The notes under the pieces: generated by a model
Told to the model about the DNA's origin: nothing
Database searches by the model: none
What the model saw: the letters and a program-made list of their open reading frames with translations, nothing else
In this document: positions 7,141-13,769 of the stretch, in pieces
How positions within the stretch are numbered: the first letter of the stretch is position 1
Layout: each line of letters opens with the position of its first letter
Origin: Leptolyngbyaceae cyanobacterium CSSed165cm_216
Lineage (GTDB): Bacteria; Cyanobacteriota; Cyanobacteriia; Phormidesmidales; Phormidesmidaceae
Reading direction: 5' to 3'
DNA: 13,923 nucleotides
NCBI GenBank assembly: GCA_007135385.1
Contig: SLIY01000107.1
Span: 1 to 13,923 of the forward strand
Made by a program: the position numbers and the translations under genes

Positions 7141-7158
7141 ACGCAAATTAACGCAAAT
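7141..7158 (-). repeat. 10-bp-spaced tandem repeat in htpX leader
   Basis: ACGCAAAT occurs at 7141-7148 and 7151-7158; read on the coding strand this is ATTTGCGTTA ATTTGCGTTG directly before the GAGGATC ribosome site. Two identical sites one helical turn apart suggest a regulator site. It resembles a degenerate HLR1 (RpaB) site, TTTACA-type halves 10 bp apart, with four of six bases in each half; this is inference. Confidence 0.35.
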
Positions 7159-7223
7159 GTCTTTAGCATCCCAGAGCTCATGCCCTCCTGGCTCTATCCT
7201 AAGCCAGAAGCTGCCGCCTAAAC

Positions 7224-7880
7224 CTACGGCAGAGGGGTTGGCAACCAAGGGGCCAGTTGGGTAAACAGCTGTTGCACCAGGGCCATATCTTTCAGGCCAG
7301 GCCGCACTTCCACCCCACTGGAGAGATCAATGCCCTGGGGGCTGAGGGTGGATATGGCCTGGGCCACGTTGGCTGGGGTTAGCCCCCCGGCCAACAACCA
7401 GGGACACCTGGGGATAAAGGTTTGCAGGGCCTGCCAGTCTAGGGTAAGACCAGTACCGCCTAATTGGTCAGGGTGATAGGCATCCAGCAACAGCGCATCC
7501 ACATGGGGGGCATAGGTGTGGGCCAGGGTTAAATCGTCGGCTTGACGCACCCGAATCGCTTTAATCAGTTTGATCTGGGGCAACCGTTGCCGCAGTTGTT
7601 GACACTGATCGATGGGTTCGGTGCCATGGAGTTGCACCGCCTGCAGTTGACTTTGCTGGACCCTGGCCACGATGTGGGACAAATCGGCATTAGCAAACAC
7701 CCCGACGGTGGTAACAGGGCGATCGCTGGCGGCCAGGGCTTGGGTGATGGGGGTTAATGCCGCTGGGGTCACATAGCGAGGGGATTGGGGCACGCAAATG
7801 AAGCCCAAACTGGTGGCCCCTAAATTCGCGATCGCCAGGGCCTGCTCCACCTGCGTAATGCCACAAATCTTGACCTGCAT
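7224..7880 (-). CDS. trpF: Phosphoribosylanthranilate isomerase
   Basis: Catalyses the Amadori rearrangement of phosphoribosylanthranilate in tryptophan synthesis, in the cytosol. I choose the ATG at 7880, giving MQVKICGITQ with the family N-terminus and catalytic Cys6; an ATG at 7898 would add six residues with no ribosome site. Marks: GFICVPQSPRYV, VGVFANAD, VQLHG, the catalytic Asp in LLLDAYHP, GGTGLTLDW, WLLAGGLTPANV and the phosphate-binding IDLSSGVEVRPGLKD. The 218-residue length and TIM-barrel layout are complete. It is stand-alone, not in a trp operon, as is usual in cyanobacteria. It is divergent from psaK, and its 5' end overlaps the psaK upstream region. Identification is firm. Confidence 0.96.
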   Translation of the reverse strand: MQVKICGITQVEQALAIANLGATSLGFICVPQSPRYVTPAALTPITQALAASDRPVTTVGVFANADLSHIVARVQQSQLQAVQLHGTEPIDQCQQLRQRLPQIKLIKAIRVRQADDLTLAHTYAPHVDALLLDAYHPDQLGGTGLTLDWQALQTFIPRCPWLLAGGLTPANVAQAISTLSPQGIDLSSGVEVRPGLKDMALVQQLFTQLAPWLPTPLP

Positions 7881-7931
7881 GTTAACTCTATTGAACATTC
7901 TGTTAAGTAAGATTCTACGGCTTCCTATAAT
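7881..7931 (+). promoter_or_regulatory. psaK promoter with consensus -10 TATAAT
   Basis: TATAAT at 7926-7931 is a perfect -10, with a poor -35 (TTAAGT at 7903, 17-base spacer). Transcription would then start near 7938, at about the first possible psaK codon, favouring a downstream start. A ladder GTTAAC (7881), TTGAAC (7891), GTTAAG (7902) lies at about 10-bp steps, roughly -57 to -31 from that start, where activating HLR1 (RpaB) sites lie in photosystem I genes. Each half matches the HLR1 KTTACA poorly (3-4 of 6), so RpaB binding is only a hypothesis. Confidence 0.45.
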
Positions 7932-7972
7932 CCGAAGTGATTCAAGCTGTAATCAGATTAGGAGCGATAACA

Positions 7973-8245
7973 TTGCTGTTTTCAACCGTGTTGCTAGCCC
8001 AGACCGTCCCAACCACCGCTGAGTGGTCGTTTAAAGTGGCGCTGATTATGATTCTCTGCAACGCTTTTGTGTTGGCGATTGGTAAATATGCAATTCAAAA
8101 ACCCGGGGCGGGGCCAGCCCTGCCGATAGGGTTGCCCATGGTGTTTGAAGGCTTCGGCCTACCAGAGTTGTTGGCCATTGGCAGCTTGGGACACATTCTA
8201 GGGGCTGGAATGATTTTAGGCTTAGCTAATGCCGGTCTACTGTAG
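7973..8245 (+). CDS. psaK: Photosystem I reaction centre subunit PsaK (subunit X)
   Basis: A small two-helix membrane subunit at the edge of photosystem I, helping IsiA/antenna contact and state transitions. Marks: TVPTTAEWSFKVALIMILCN, AIGKYAIQKPGAGPALPIGL and the near-invariant FEGFGLPELLAIGSLGH, with the C-terminal second helix ending in GLANAGLL. Two membrane helices (about 24-44 and 66-86) with the Gly/Pro-rich loop between fit PsaK. Start: a GTG at 7937 opens a 102-aa frame, but it sits at the predicted transcription start and lacks a ribosome site. TTG at 7973, eight bases after AGGAG, gives MLFSTVLLAQTVPTT, which matches the N-terminus of known PsaK proteins; I prefer it, giving 90 aa. 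The start is uncertain; the gene is not. Confidence 0.93.
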   Translation: MLFSTVLLAQTVPTTAEWSFKVALIMILCNAFVLAIGKYAIQKPGAGPALPIGLPMVFEGFGLPELLAIGSLGHILGAGMILGLANAGLL

Positions 8246-8254
8246 CCCGGGCTG

Positions 8255-8284
8255 CCCTAGACCGCTGGAGGGCTGGGGCTAGGG
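8255..8284 (+). terminator. Possible psaK terminator hairpin
   Basis: CCCTAG (8255-8260) pairs with CTAGGG (8279-8284) around an 18-base GC-rich loop, starting nine bases after the psaK stop. AGCCCGGGCT, a 10-base palindrome, overlaps the stop just before. No T-run follows, so support is moderate. The rest of the gap to the protease gene at 8445 carries a near-repeat of CAGATC(T/C)GGCA. Confidence 0.35.
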
Positions 8285-8383
8285 TGCTGGCAATCGCGGC
8301 TTTACCAGATCTGGCAGACCCAGCAGATCCGGCAAAGTCCTCTATTAGAATAGAAAAATACCGGGATAAACCTGACTTGAGCA

Positions 8384-8398
8384 TGTACAAACTGTACA
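8384..8398. promoter_or_regulatory. Palindromic operator-like site TGTACA-AAC-TGTACA
   Basis: Two copies of TGTACA separated by three bases make a symmetric 15-mer, 46 bases before the start of the site-2 protease gene. A -10-like TAGAAT lies at 8346-8351, so the site would fall just downstream of the start of transcription, where a repressor could block it. GTA and TAC are seven bases apart, not eight as in NtcA sites, and spacing also differs from cyanobacterial LexA boxes. The binding protein is unknown. Confidence 0.45.
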
Positions 8399-8444
8399 CC
8401 CAACCCCAGGACGGATCCCGGTTGCTGTTCCTAGGATTTAGGCT

Positions 8445-9656
8445 ATGCAATCCAGCTGGCGTATTGGGGCTATTCTTGGCATTCCGTTATTCGTCGATAG
8501 CTCCTGGTTTATTATTCTGGCTCTGGTGACTGTTTCCTATGGGTTGCAGCCAGCCTGGCATGCCATGTGGGGCAACTTAGCCTGGGTGATGGGCCTGGCG
8601 TTGGCGCTGCTGCTGTTTAGCTCTGTGCTGCTCCATGAGTTGGGTCACAGCATCGCCGCCAAAATACAGGGTATTGGCGTCAACTCGATCACGCTCTTCT
8701 TATTTGGTGGCATCGCCTCCATCGATAAAGAATCTAAGACTCCTGGAGATGCGCTAAAAGTCGCGATCGCAGGTCCACTGGTCAGTTTTGGGCTTTTTTT
8801 GTTACTGGCAGCTATTTCCATCAGTCCCGGATTGCCCGAGCCTGTGGCCGTGATCACCGCCAATGTCGCTCAAATTAACCTGGTGCTTACCCTGTTTAAC
8901 CTGATTCCAGGGCTGCCCCTAGATGGGGGCCAGGTACTGAAGTCGCTAGTCTGGAAATTTACCGGTAGTCGCATGCAGGGCATTCGCTGGGCGGCTCGGT
9001 CTGGTCAGGCCCTGGGTTGGTTGGCCATTATCGTCGGCGTTTCTCTGGCCCTGCTGTACCAAGACTTCTCTGGGCTATGGATTGCGGCCATTGGCTGGTT
9101 TGCCCTGCGTAATGCGGCCGCCTATAACCAGGTGACCAATTTACAAGAAGCTATGTTGTCGCTGACCGCAGTGGATGCCATGGCTCGCGACTTTCGGGTG
9201 GTGGATGCGGAGATCACCATCCGCCAATTTGCAGATAGCTATCTGCTAGAGGAAAACCGCCAGCCAGTTTACTTTGCCGCCTCTGAAGGGCGCTATCGGG
9301 GGTTGGTGACCGTCGATGATATCCGCACTATCGAGCGCAGTCAGTGGGATGACATGACTCTGCACGACATTGTGAAACCCCTACTGACGATCCCCTCGGT
9401 GCGGGAGAGCACCCCCCTCACAGAAGTGATTGATCAGCTAGAAACCCAAGAAATTCCTAGGATTACGGTGTTAACTCCCGCTGATGCGGTGGCTGGTACC
9501 CTCGATCGGGGGGATGTCGTCCAGGCGATCGCCCAGCGCCTGGGGATGAAAGTCCCCCCGGCTATGATTCAACGCATCAAGGAAGAGGGGCAGTATCCGC
9601 CTGGGTTGCAGTTGCCGTCCATCGCTCGATCGGTGATGGAAGAGGCGAAAGCATAG
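8445..9656 (+). CDS. Site-2 protease (M50 family) with C-terminal CBS domain pair
   Basis: An intramembrane zinc metalloprotease, likely cutting membrane-bound regulators such as anti-sigma factors. Zinc ligands: HELGH at 64-68 inside a membrane helix (ALLLFSSVLLHELGHSIAAK), and the third ligand Asp160 in NLIPGLPLDGG (152-162). The start ATG at 8445 yields MQSSWRIGAILGIPLFVD, typical of this group. Six membrane segments are likely (about 17-33, 45-63, 103-127, 138-153, 188-205 and one short). Residues from about 235 to 365 form two CBS repeats, seen as AVDAMARDFRVVDAEITIRQ and DIVKPLLTIPSVRESTPLTE, with VTVDDIR and GTLDRGDVVQAI; these usually bind adenine nucleotides and could gate the protease. 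The length of 403 aa suits the CBS-bearing subgroup. Substrate unknown. A palindromic operator-like site lies upstream. Confidence 0.93.
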   Translation: MQSSWRIGAILGIPLFVDSSWFIILALVTVSYGLQPAWHAMWGNLAWVMGLALALLLFSSVLLHELGHSIAAKIQGIGVNSITLFLFGGIASIDKESKTPGDALKVAIAGPLVSFGLFLLLAAISISPGLPEPVAVITANVAQINLVLTLFNLIPGLPLDGGQVLKSLVWKFTGSRMQGIRWAARSGQALGWLAIIVGVSLALLYQDFSGLWIAAIGWFALRNAAAYNQVTNLQEAMLSLTAVDAMARDFRVVDAEITIRQFADSYLLEENRQPVYFAASEGRYRGLVTVDDIRTIERSQWDDMTLHDIVKPLLTIPSVRESTPLTEVIDQLETQEIPRITVLTPADAVAGTLDRGDVVQAIAQRLGMKVPPAMIQRIKEEGQYPPGLQLPSIARSVMEEAKA

Positions 9657-9661
9657 TACTG

Positions 9662-9714
9662 TCTGGCAGAAATATGACCACCTTTACTGAGGGTGTCAGG
9701 TTTTAGGTGCCAGA
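9662..9714. terminator. Possible bidirectional terminator of convergent genes
   Basis: TCTGGCA (9662-9668) pairs perfectly with TGCCAGA (9708-9714), enclosing a second, bulged GAC-ACC/GGTGTC stem. It lies in the 115-bp gap between the converging protease and YbjN-like genes. There is no T-run directly after it. Confidence 0.35.
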
Positions 9715-9771
9715 TACCAGAACTGGTTGGCCGACCTATACCGCAGGGTCACAGGTTTAGACTTACAGGAA

Positions 9772-10239
9772 CTATTGGCCAAACTCAGTCATCAAATCTT
9801 CGTCAGCGTCATCGGCAATGGTGGCGACGATGGTCATCAGTCGAGAGATTTCGGCGGGGGAAATATCTTGCATAATCCGGCTAGATATCACCAGCACCTG
9901 ATCCCCAGAAATGCCAAATCGGGCTTCTAGGGTTTCGTTGCAGTTCATCTCCAACAGGTGCCGCATCAGCCGGGGCTCATCCTTGGCAGGTAAGGACAGC
10001 ACTGGCGACCACACGGTCAAGGCATCCGCCTCAGTTTCACCCGTCAACTGCACATAGACACTGACAGTACCGTACTTAAAGGTCCAAAGATGCCCTTCGT
10101 CCGTATGGCTAACCATCGCCCCGTCCCCTTGGTCAAGGCTGGCGATCACCGCTTCAATCGTCTCTACATAGGCGGCGGCATCCAGGTCGGATACCGTCAA
10201 GGGCATAGGGTAATCGAAATCCATAGTGCTGTTAGCCAT
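9772..10239 (-). CDS. YbjN-like (type III chaperone fold) protein
   Basis: A 155-residue soluble protein of the YbjN-like group, which has the fold of type III secretion chaperones; their function in cyanobacteria is not known to me. I choose the ATG at 10239 (MANSTMDFDYPMP), since a start at 10287 would add 16 residues unlike the fold; another ATG at 10224 is possible. Seen: an N-terminal helix (AAYVETIEAVIASLD), a strand stretch (HLWTFKYGTVSVYVQLT, then LTVWSPVLSLPAKDEPRLMRHLLEMN), and the late LEARFGISGDQVLVISSRIMQDISPAEI. This alternation of strands and a helix of the LLEMN type is typical of the group. The C-terminus is acidic (ADDADEDL). The gene downstream on the same strand is none; the neighbour upstream is the degenerate HD-GYP gene. 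Confidence 0.7.
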   Translation of the reverse strand: MANSTMDFDYPMPLTVSDLDAAAYVETIEAVIASLDQGDGAMVSHTDEGHLWTFKYGTVSVYVQLTGETEADALTVWSPVLSLPAKDEPRLMRHLLEMNCNETLEARFGISGDQVLVISSRIMQDISPAEISRLMTIVATIADDADEDLMTEFGQ

Positions 10240-10314
10240 AACACAGAGAATCCTAAACGTGCGGCTACCGATAGTGGTTATATCCAACTTTAGCCTTAAG
10301 TGTCCCGGGTTACC

Positions 10315-10337
10315 AGAGCAACTAAAGCCGTTGCTCT
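10315..10337 (-). terminator. Hairpin spanning the stop of the HD-GYP-like gene
   Basis: AGAGCAAC (10315-10322) and GTTGCTCT (10330-10337) form a perfect 8-bp stem with a 7-base loop that contains the TAG stop of the minus-strand gene. A T-run is lacking on that strand, so this is a suggested termination or mRNA 3'-end stabiliser. Confidence 0.4.
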
Positions 10338-10972
10338 AGAGTCTTAAAGCTATCGATATCAGACGGGGTAGGGTGGTGTTCAACCGGGGCAATGCTAAAT
10401 CCAGAGGTAGAACAAGCTTGCTGCCGTTCTGGGCGCGACGAGTAACGGCAGAGGTGTTCAATGAAGTGGAATACCACCTTCGGATCTGACCACTGCATTT
10501 CCGCCCGCTGTTTTAGGATAATTAGGGCTTCTTTATCGCTCATTGAACTACGCCACCCCTTACGCTGACGGCACGATACCCAGGCATTGAGCACTTGAAA
10601 AATGCGGGCTAGGTGACAGTTAGGAATGGCGCGTAAATGGTACTGTTCTAACACTAAGGCCACATCCTTGAGCCCCGAATCCCTGGCGAGCTTCGCACTT
10701 TCTTCAAACAGGATATGCATTTGGTTAATCACCTGAGCATGATCCCGAAACTCCTGGGCAAGGCAGTCATCATCAAGATAAATGGCCCCTAGATTTTTGA
10801 AGTGAGCGGCTAAAAACAGGGTTCTCTTATCCTTCTCAGACAGGCCCGAAATACTGCCATAGGCAAGACATAGGTCGGCCAGCAAAATAGATTCTTCGAA
10901 CAACCATTGCTGCTTACGCTTGAGCAAGCTCCTGAGGAGTTTAACGTAGCTATGGAAGCTAGGGTAGCTCAT
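10322..10972 (-). CDS. Degenerate HD-GYP-fold protein, probably inactive
   Basis: A 216-residue protein, start at ATG 10972 (MSYPSFHSYVK) with GGAA ten bases upstream; an upstream GTG-type start would add 14 residues. It follows the helical order of the HD-GYP domain: ILLADLCLAYGSISGLSEKDKRTLFLAAH, then a DxGK-like turn, then LARIFQVLNAWVS, KEALIILKQRAEMQWSDPKVVFHFIEHL. But the phosphodiesterase residues are gone: the expected HD of LLHDIGK is KN in AAHFKNLGAI (59-60), the HHE triad is absent around LEQYHLRA, and the GYP loop is deleted. So a c-di-GMP hydrolase activity is unlikely; a regulatory or scaffold role is inferred. The C-terminal 35 residues are low-complexity. It sits between a YbjN-like and a phasin-like gene. 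Assignment rests on pattern matching by eye, so moderate. Confidence 0.6.
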   Translation of the reverse strand: MSYPSFHSYVKLLRSLLKRKQQWLFEESILLADLCLAYGSISGLSEKDKRTLFLAAHFKNLGAIYLDDDCLAQEFRDHAQVINQMHILFEESAKLARDSGLKDVALVLEQYHLRAIPNCHLARIFQVLNAWVSCRQRKGWRSSMSDKEALIILKQRAEMQWSDPKVVFHFIEHLCRYSSRPERQQACSTSGFSIAPVEHHPTPSDIDSFKTLEQRL

Positions 10973-11221
10973 GGGGGTTTGTTCCTTGATAGTGCCGGGG
11001 GAAAGCGCGACCAATTTAAATCAACTTACCCGTAGCTTGCTGAAAAGTAACTCCAGTTTTTACACAAGCTTTATCCGCCCAGGCAGCACATCAGGCAGAC
11101 AAAGCACGCACCAGAGTTATGACACAAGCAGCACCCAACAGGAAACACCTTCAGTTTAGTGCAAGTTAATGCAAGATGCCCCGTTGTCCAGGGAACCTAC
11201 GGCCCTTGGCAAGCCACAGGC

Positions 11222-11545
11222 TTACTTCCAGGACTTATTTTCCAGGTCGCGCACCTGGCGTTCTAGGCGATCTAGGCGACCCCGTAGCTCATCCATTTCA
11301 GCCTGGCGAGGCACCCCCAAATCTTGTAATGTATTGCGGAACAGTCGCTGAAACTGATCTTCCAGGGCACTGTTGTTGACGTTTAGCTGGGCCATCACAT
11401 CATCGACGAAGCTACGAGCCTGGTCTGGGTTAAATTTTCCTTCTCGTACCCACTCTTCGGTCACTTGTTTCAACCGCTCAGCCACCAAGGATGTGGTCCC
11501 GACACCAATCATTAGCAACTGTCGCAAAAGGTTGTTGTTGTCCAT
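11222..11545 (-). CDS. Phasin-like small protein (cyanobacterial)
   Basis: A 107-residue helical protein. Start ATG 11545 (MDNNNLLRQLLMIGVGTTSL) has a strong ribosome site, AGGAGA, seven bases upstream. The N-terminal part, LLRQLLMIGVGTTSLVAERLKQVTEEWVREGKFNPDQARSFVDDVM, resembles proteins usually labelled phasin-family, which coat polyhydroxyalkanoate granules. The C-terminal half (residues about 65-103) has a heptad pattern, LRGRLDRLERQVRDLENK, typical of a coiled coil. No catalytic residues are seen. No PHA synthase gene is in this window, so a granule role is inferred from resemblance only. A 173-bp gap separates it from the SDR gene upstream. The function may be an unrelated stress or scaffold role. 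Confidence 0.65.
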   Translation of the reverse strand: MDNNNLLRQLLMIGVGTTSLVAERLKQVTEEWVREGKFNPDQARSFVDDVMAQLNVNNSALEDQFQRLFRNTLQDLGVPRQAEMDELRGRLDRLERQVRDLENKSWK

Positions 11546-11718
11546 AAACCTGTCTCCTGAGGGATGATGTGCCCGGGCTTGGTAGTTTGCCTATAGCCAG
11601 GGGCAACCCCGTAACCCCCCGCCTTATTGTGTCAGACATCTGAAGATTTCTCAGGTATTGAAAGCCGTACCCTGGGGCCACCATCAGCTCACTCATCGAC
11701 CTACCGCAAGAACAGAGA

Positions 11719-12528
11719 TTATGCTGACCAAGCTTCACGGAAATCAGCATAGAGAGTAAGCCCACCGTCAATAAACAGGGTCTGTCCAGTGATATAGGCG
11801 GCTTCGTCAGACACTAGAAATGCCGCTGCCGCTGCCATTTCGTCGCTGGTACCGGCCCGACCCATGGGAATGTGGCTTTCCACTTTGGCTTTTTTCTCCT
11901 GATCTTCGACCCATTCTTCGTTAATAGGGGTAATGGTGGCCCCAGGGGCGATCGCATTCACCCGAATCTGACGTTCGGCATATTCTAGGGCCAAGGTTTT
12001 GGTCAAATTTTTCATCCCACCTTTACTGATGGCATAGCTGGCATACTGGGGCCGAGGAATAGCCTCATGCACACTAGAGACATTCAGGATGATTCCGGGG
12101 CGATTGTGGTCCAGCCAATACTGAATCACTTCCCGGGAATACAAAAAGGGGCCACGCAGGTTGACCGCAATCACCTGGTCAAACTTGTCGGTGGGGACTT
12201 GGTGGGACGGGTAATCATTTTGGATGCCAGCGTTGTTGACCAAAATATCAAGCCCCCCCAGCGTGTCAATGGTACTGGCAATGCCCCGCAGAATATCTTC
12301 CTCAATGGCGGCGTCCCCCTGCACCAGCAGGGTTTTGACGGTATCGTGGCCAGCGGCCTTAGCTTTTTCTAGGGCGGTAGCTTCCGTTTCGGCGGCCGCC
12401 TCTTTGCCGCTGCGGTAACCGATGGCGACGTTACAGCCTTCTGCCGCTAGCCGAATGGCGATCGCCTGGCCAATGCCTGAGCTACCACCAGTGATTAGCG
12501 CTGTCTTGCCTGCGAGTCCTTTGATCAT
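11719..12528 (-). CDS. SDR family oxidoreductase, glucose-1-dehydrogenase-like
   Basis: A cytosolic NAD(P)-dependent oxidoreductase resembling bacterial glucose 1-dehydrogenase. Motifs: cofactor-binding TGGSSGIG (13-20), Arg39 with Lys42 (YRSGKE), which favours NADP(H), NNAG (98-101), catalytic Ser152, Tyr165 and Lys169 (NVSSVHE, YAISKGG), and the C-terminal IDGGLTLYADF that matches glucose dehydrogenases. Length 269 aa is normal. Start ATG 12528 has GGAGA nine bases upstream. The family accepts varied sugars and alcohols, so substrate is unproven. It is divergent from the DUF938 methyltransferase, with 281 bp between. No operon partner is evident. Confidence 0.93.
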   Translation of the reverse strand: MIKGLAGKTALITGGSSGIGQAIAIRLAAEGCNVAIGYRSGKEAAAETEATALEKAKAAGHDTVKTLLVQGDAAIEEDILRGIASTIDTLGGLDILVNNAGIQNDYPSHQVPTDKFDQVIAVNLRGPFLYSREVIQYWLDHNRPGIILNVSSVHEAIPRPQYASYAISKGGMKNLTKTLALEYAERQIRVNAIAPGATITPINEEWVEDQEKKAKVESHIPMGRAGTSDEMAAAAAFLVSDEAAYITGQTLFIDGGLTLYADFREAWSA

Positions 12529-12809
12529 GGGCTATGTTCTCCAAAGTATTAAAGTTGTTAACGCTTTGCTGTTGGGGCAATGGGCGGATTGGAATGGGCG
12601 GGCTACCGAGAGAAACCGCAACGACATATCACGGCGACATATTTTGCCAGCTGCATCAATCCTGAGGGAAAACAAATGGAAAAACCTGGATAACGTTATA
12701 AATGGATATCTTGCCGTGAAACACCCTCCCTAGGGCCAATTTTTCTGGCCAGGGAAAGGCCGACTTTTTGCTAAGGTTGGGCGAGCCGTCATCCTAGTTT
12801 TAACTACCC
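12529..12809. promoter_or_regulatory. Divergent SDR/DUF938 intergenic region
   Basis: A 281-bp stretch with no supported gene. CGACATAT is directly repeated (12622-12629 and 12635-12642, 13 bp apart). An AT-rich TTATAAAT lies near 12696. GGCCA/TGGCC flank a T-rich loop near 12735-12752, and this hairpin could act as a terminator or attenuator. These signals suggest a promoter-rich region, but no clear -35/-10 pair could be fixed. Confidence 0.35.
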
Positions 12810-13454
12810 ATGGTGTTTTCCCCTGATCCTCGCCGCTATGCCTCGGCGACCGAACGCAACCGTGACCCAATTTTGGCGGTGCTACAACGGGTGCTGCCCC
12901 CCACCGGCACGGTGTTGGAAATTTCCAGTGGTACCGGCGAACATGCGGTGTACTTTGCCCCCCGGCTGGCTCCCCGCTGGTGGTTACCCAGCGATCGCGA
13001 TCCAGAGGCGTTAGACAGTATTGCCGCCTGGCGGCAAGCAGTACCCTGCGAGACCCTGCAGGCCCCAGTCAGCCTAGATGTGTGTGAGTCGGTATGGCCG
13101 GTGGAAGCCGGCCATACCGACTGGCTGCAACACCAGCCGATTAGGGCTATTGTCAATATCAACATGGTGCACATTTCCCCTTGGGGCTCCTGCCTGGGGC
13201 TGATGGCTGGGGCCGGGCGACTGTTGCCGCCGCAGGGGGTGCTATACCTGTATGGTCCTTTTAAGCAAAATGGCAAACACACCGCCCCCAGCAATGCTGC
13301 TTTTGATGCCAGCTTGCAGGCCCGTAATCCCCAATGGGGGGTGCGAGATTTAGAGGCGGTGGTCAAGGTCGCCCAGGATCAGGGGCTTGCGGTGCAGGCG
13401 ACCGTAGCGATGCCAGCCAACAATCTTTCCGTGGTGTTCACCCGCACCGGTTGA
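12810..13454 (+). CDS. DUF938 family SAM-dependent methyltransferase-like protein
   Basis: A 214-residue member of DUF938, a class I methyltransferase fold of unknown substrate. Seen: start PDPRRYASATERNRDPILAVL, SAM-binding LEISSGTGEHAVYFA (residues about 36-50), acidic loop PSDRDPEALDSI, IVNINMVHISPWGSCLGLM, LPPQGVLYLYGPFKQNGKHTAPSNAAFDASL and the end GLAVQATVAMPANNLSVVFTR, all family traits. ATG 12810 has no clear Shine-Dalgarno. A perfect 15-bp inverted repeat lies inside (13087-13122), in codons 93-105 (ESVWPVEAGHTDW), a stretch that seems inserted compared with DUF938 patterns I recall. The gene at 13503 follows 48 bp downstream and may share its transcript. Confidence 0.9.
   Translation: MVFSPDPRRYASATERNRDPILAVLQRVLPPTGTVLEISSGTGEHAVYFAPRLAPRWWLPSDRDPEALDSIAAWRQAVPCETLQAPVSLDVCESVWPVEAGHTDWLQHQPIRAIVNINMVHISPWGSCLGLMAGAGRLLPPQGVLYLYGPFKQNGKHTAPSNAAFDASLQARNPQWGVRDLEAVVKVAQDQGLAVQATVAMPANNLSVVFTRTG
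13087..13122. repeat. Perfect 15-bp inverted repeat inside the DUF938 gene
   Basis: AGTCGGTATGGCCGG (13087-13101) and its exact reverse complement (13108-13122), separated by six bases (13102-13107). A G-C rich 30-base perfect palindrome in coding sequence is unlikely by chance; the six-base spacer makes a stable hairpin in mRNA. The stem runs over codons 93-105 without breaking the reading frame, as a small mobile palindromic element inserted in frame might. The insertion history is not proven. Confidence 0.8.
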
Positions 13455-13502
13455 CCGCTTGGTCATTCGCTAAACTAGGGCCACTGGCATTCTGAGGTCG
13501 CC

Positions 13503-13769
13503 ATGATTGTTAGCAGCCTAGCGTATTTGGTGGGCAACACCACATATCACGATTTGGCCCTGCGTTGCCAAGAGTTTCTGTACTATCAACAGCAGGGGCC
13601 GGGAGAACAGCGGCAGTTGGCCGAGGATATGCTGTTTAACCTGCTGGTGGAATATATGGTGACCGCTGGGGTGCCCCGTCCTCAGGCAGAACAGTTTTGC
13701 ACCGATCTCGATAACCTCACAGAGTTGGCCATGCGGATTTCATCGACCCTAGGGCCAGCGGCGGCCTAG
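13503..13769 (+). CDS. Small hypothetical protein, 88 aa, all-helical
   Basis: Family not recognised. ATG 13503 (MIVSSLAYLVGNTTYHDLAL) has GAGG five bases upstream, which supports the start. The protein is predicted all-helical and acidic, with no membrane segment; features are LRCQEFLYYQQQGPGEQRQLAEDMLFNLLVEYMV and FCTDLDNLTELAMRISSTLG. It follows the DUF938 gene by 48 bp on the same strand, so co-transcription is plausible. The last nine codons form one arm of a hairpin. It could be a small regulatory or structural protein, but nothing in the sequence tells which. Confidence 0.7.
   Translation: MIVSSLAYLVGNTTYHDLALRCQEFLYYQQQGPGEQRQLAEDMLFNLLVEYMVTAGVPRPQAEQFCTDLDNLTELAMRISSTLGPAAA

Noticed and set aside
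8385..8397. NtcA site in the TGTACA palindrome
   Set aside because: NtcA needs GTA-N8-TAC; here the spacing is seven bases.
8284..8529. 81-aa frame upstream of and overlapping the site-2 protease
   Set aside because: Overlaps the true protease N-terminus in another frame and covers the operator-like site; no ribosome site and no family features.
11015..11221. Possible small RNA or promoter in the gap between the phasin-like and HD-GYP-like genes
   Set aside because: Only TGCAAG-TTAA-TGCAAG and a lone TTTACA were seen; no hairpin with a T-run and no clear promoter pair.
11478..11771. 97-aa minus-strand frame between the phasin-like and SDR genes
   Set aside because: Overlaps both real genes in another frame; the 173-bp gap itself shows only the short palindrome TCAGA-CA-TCTGA.
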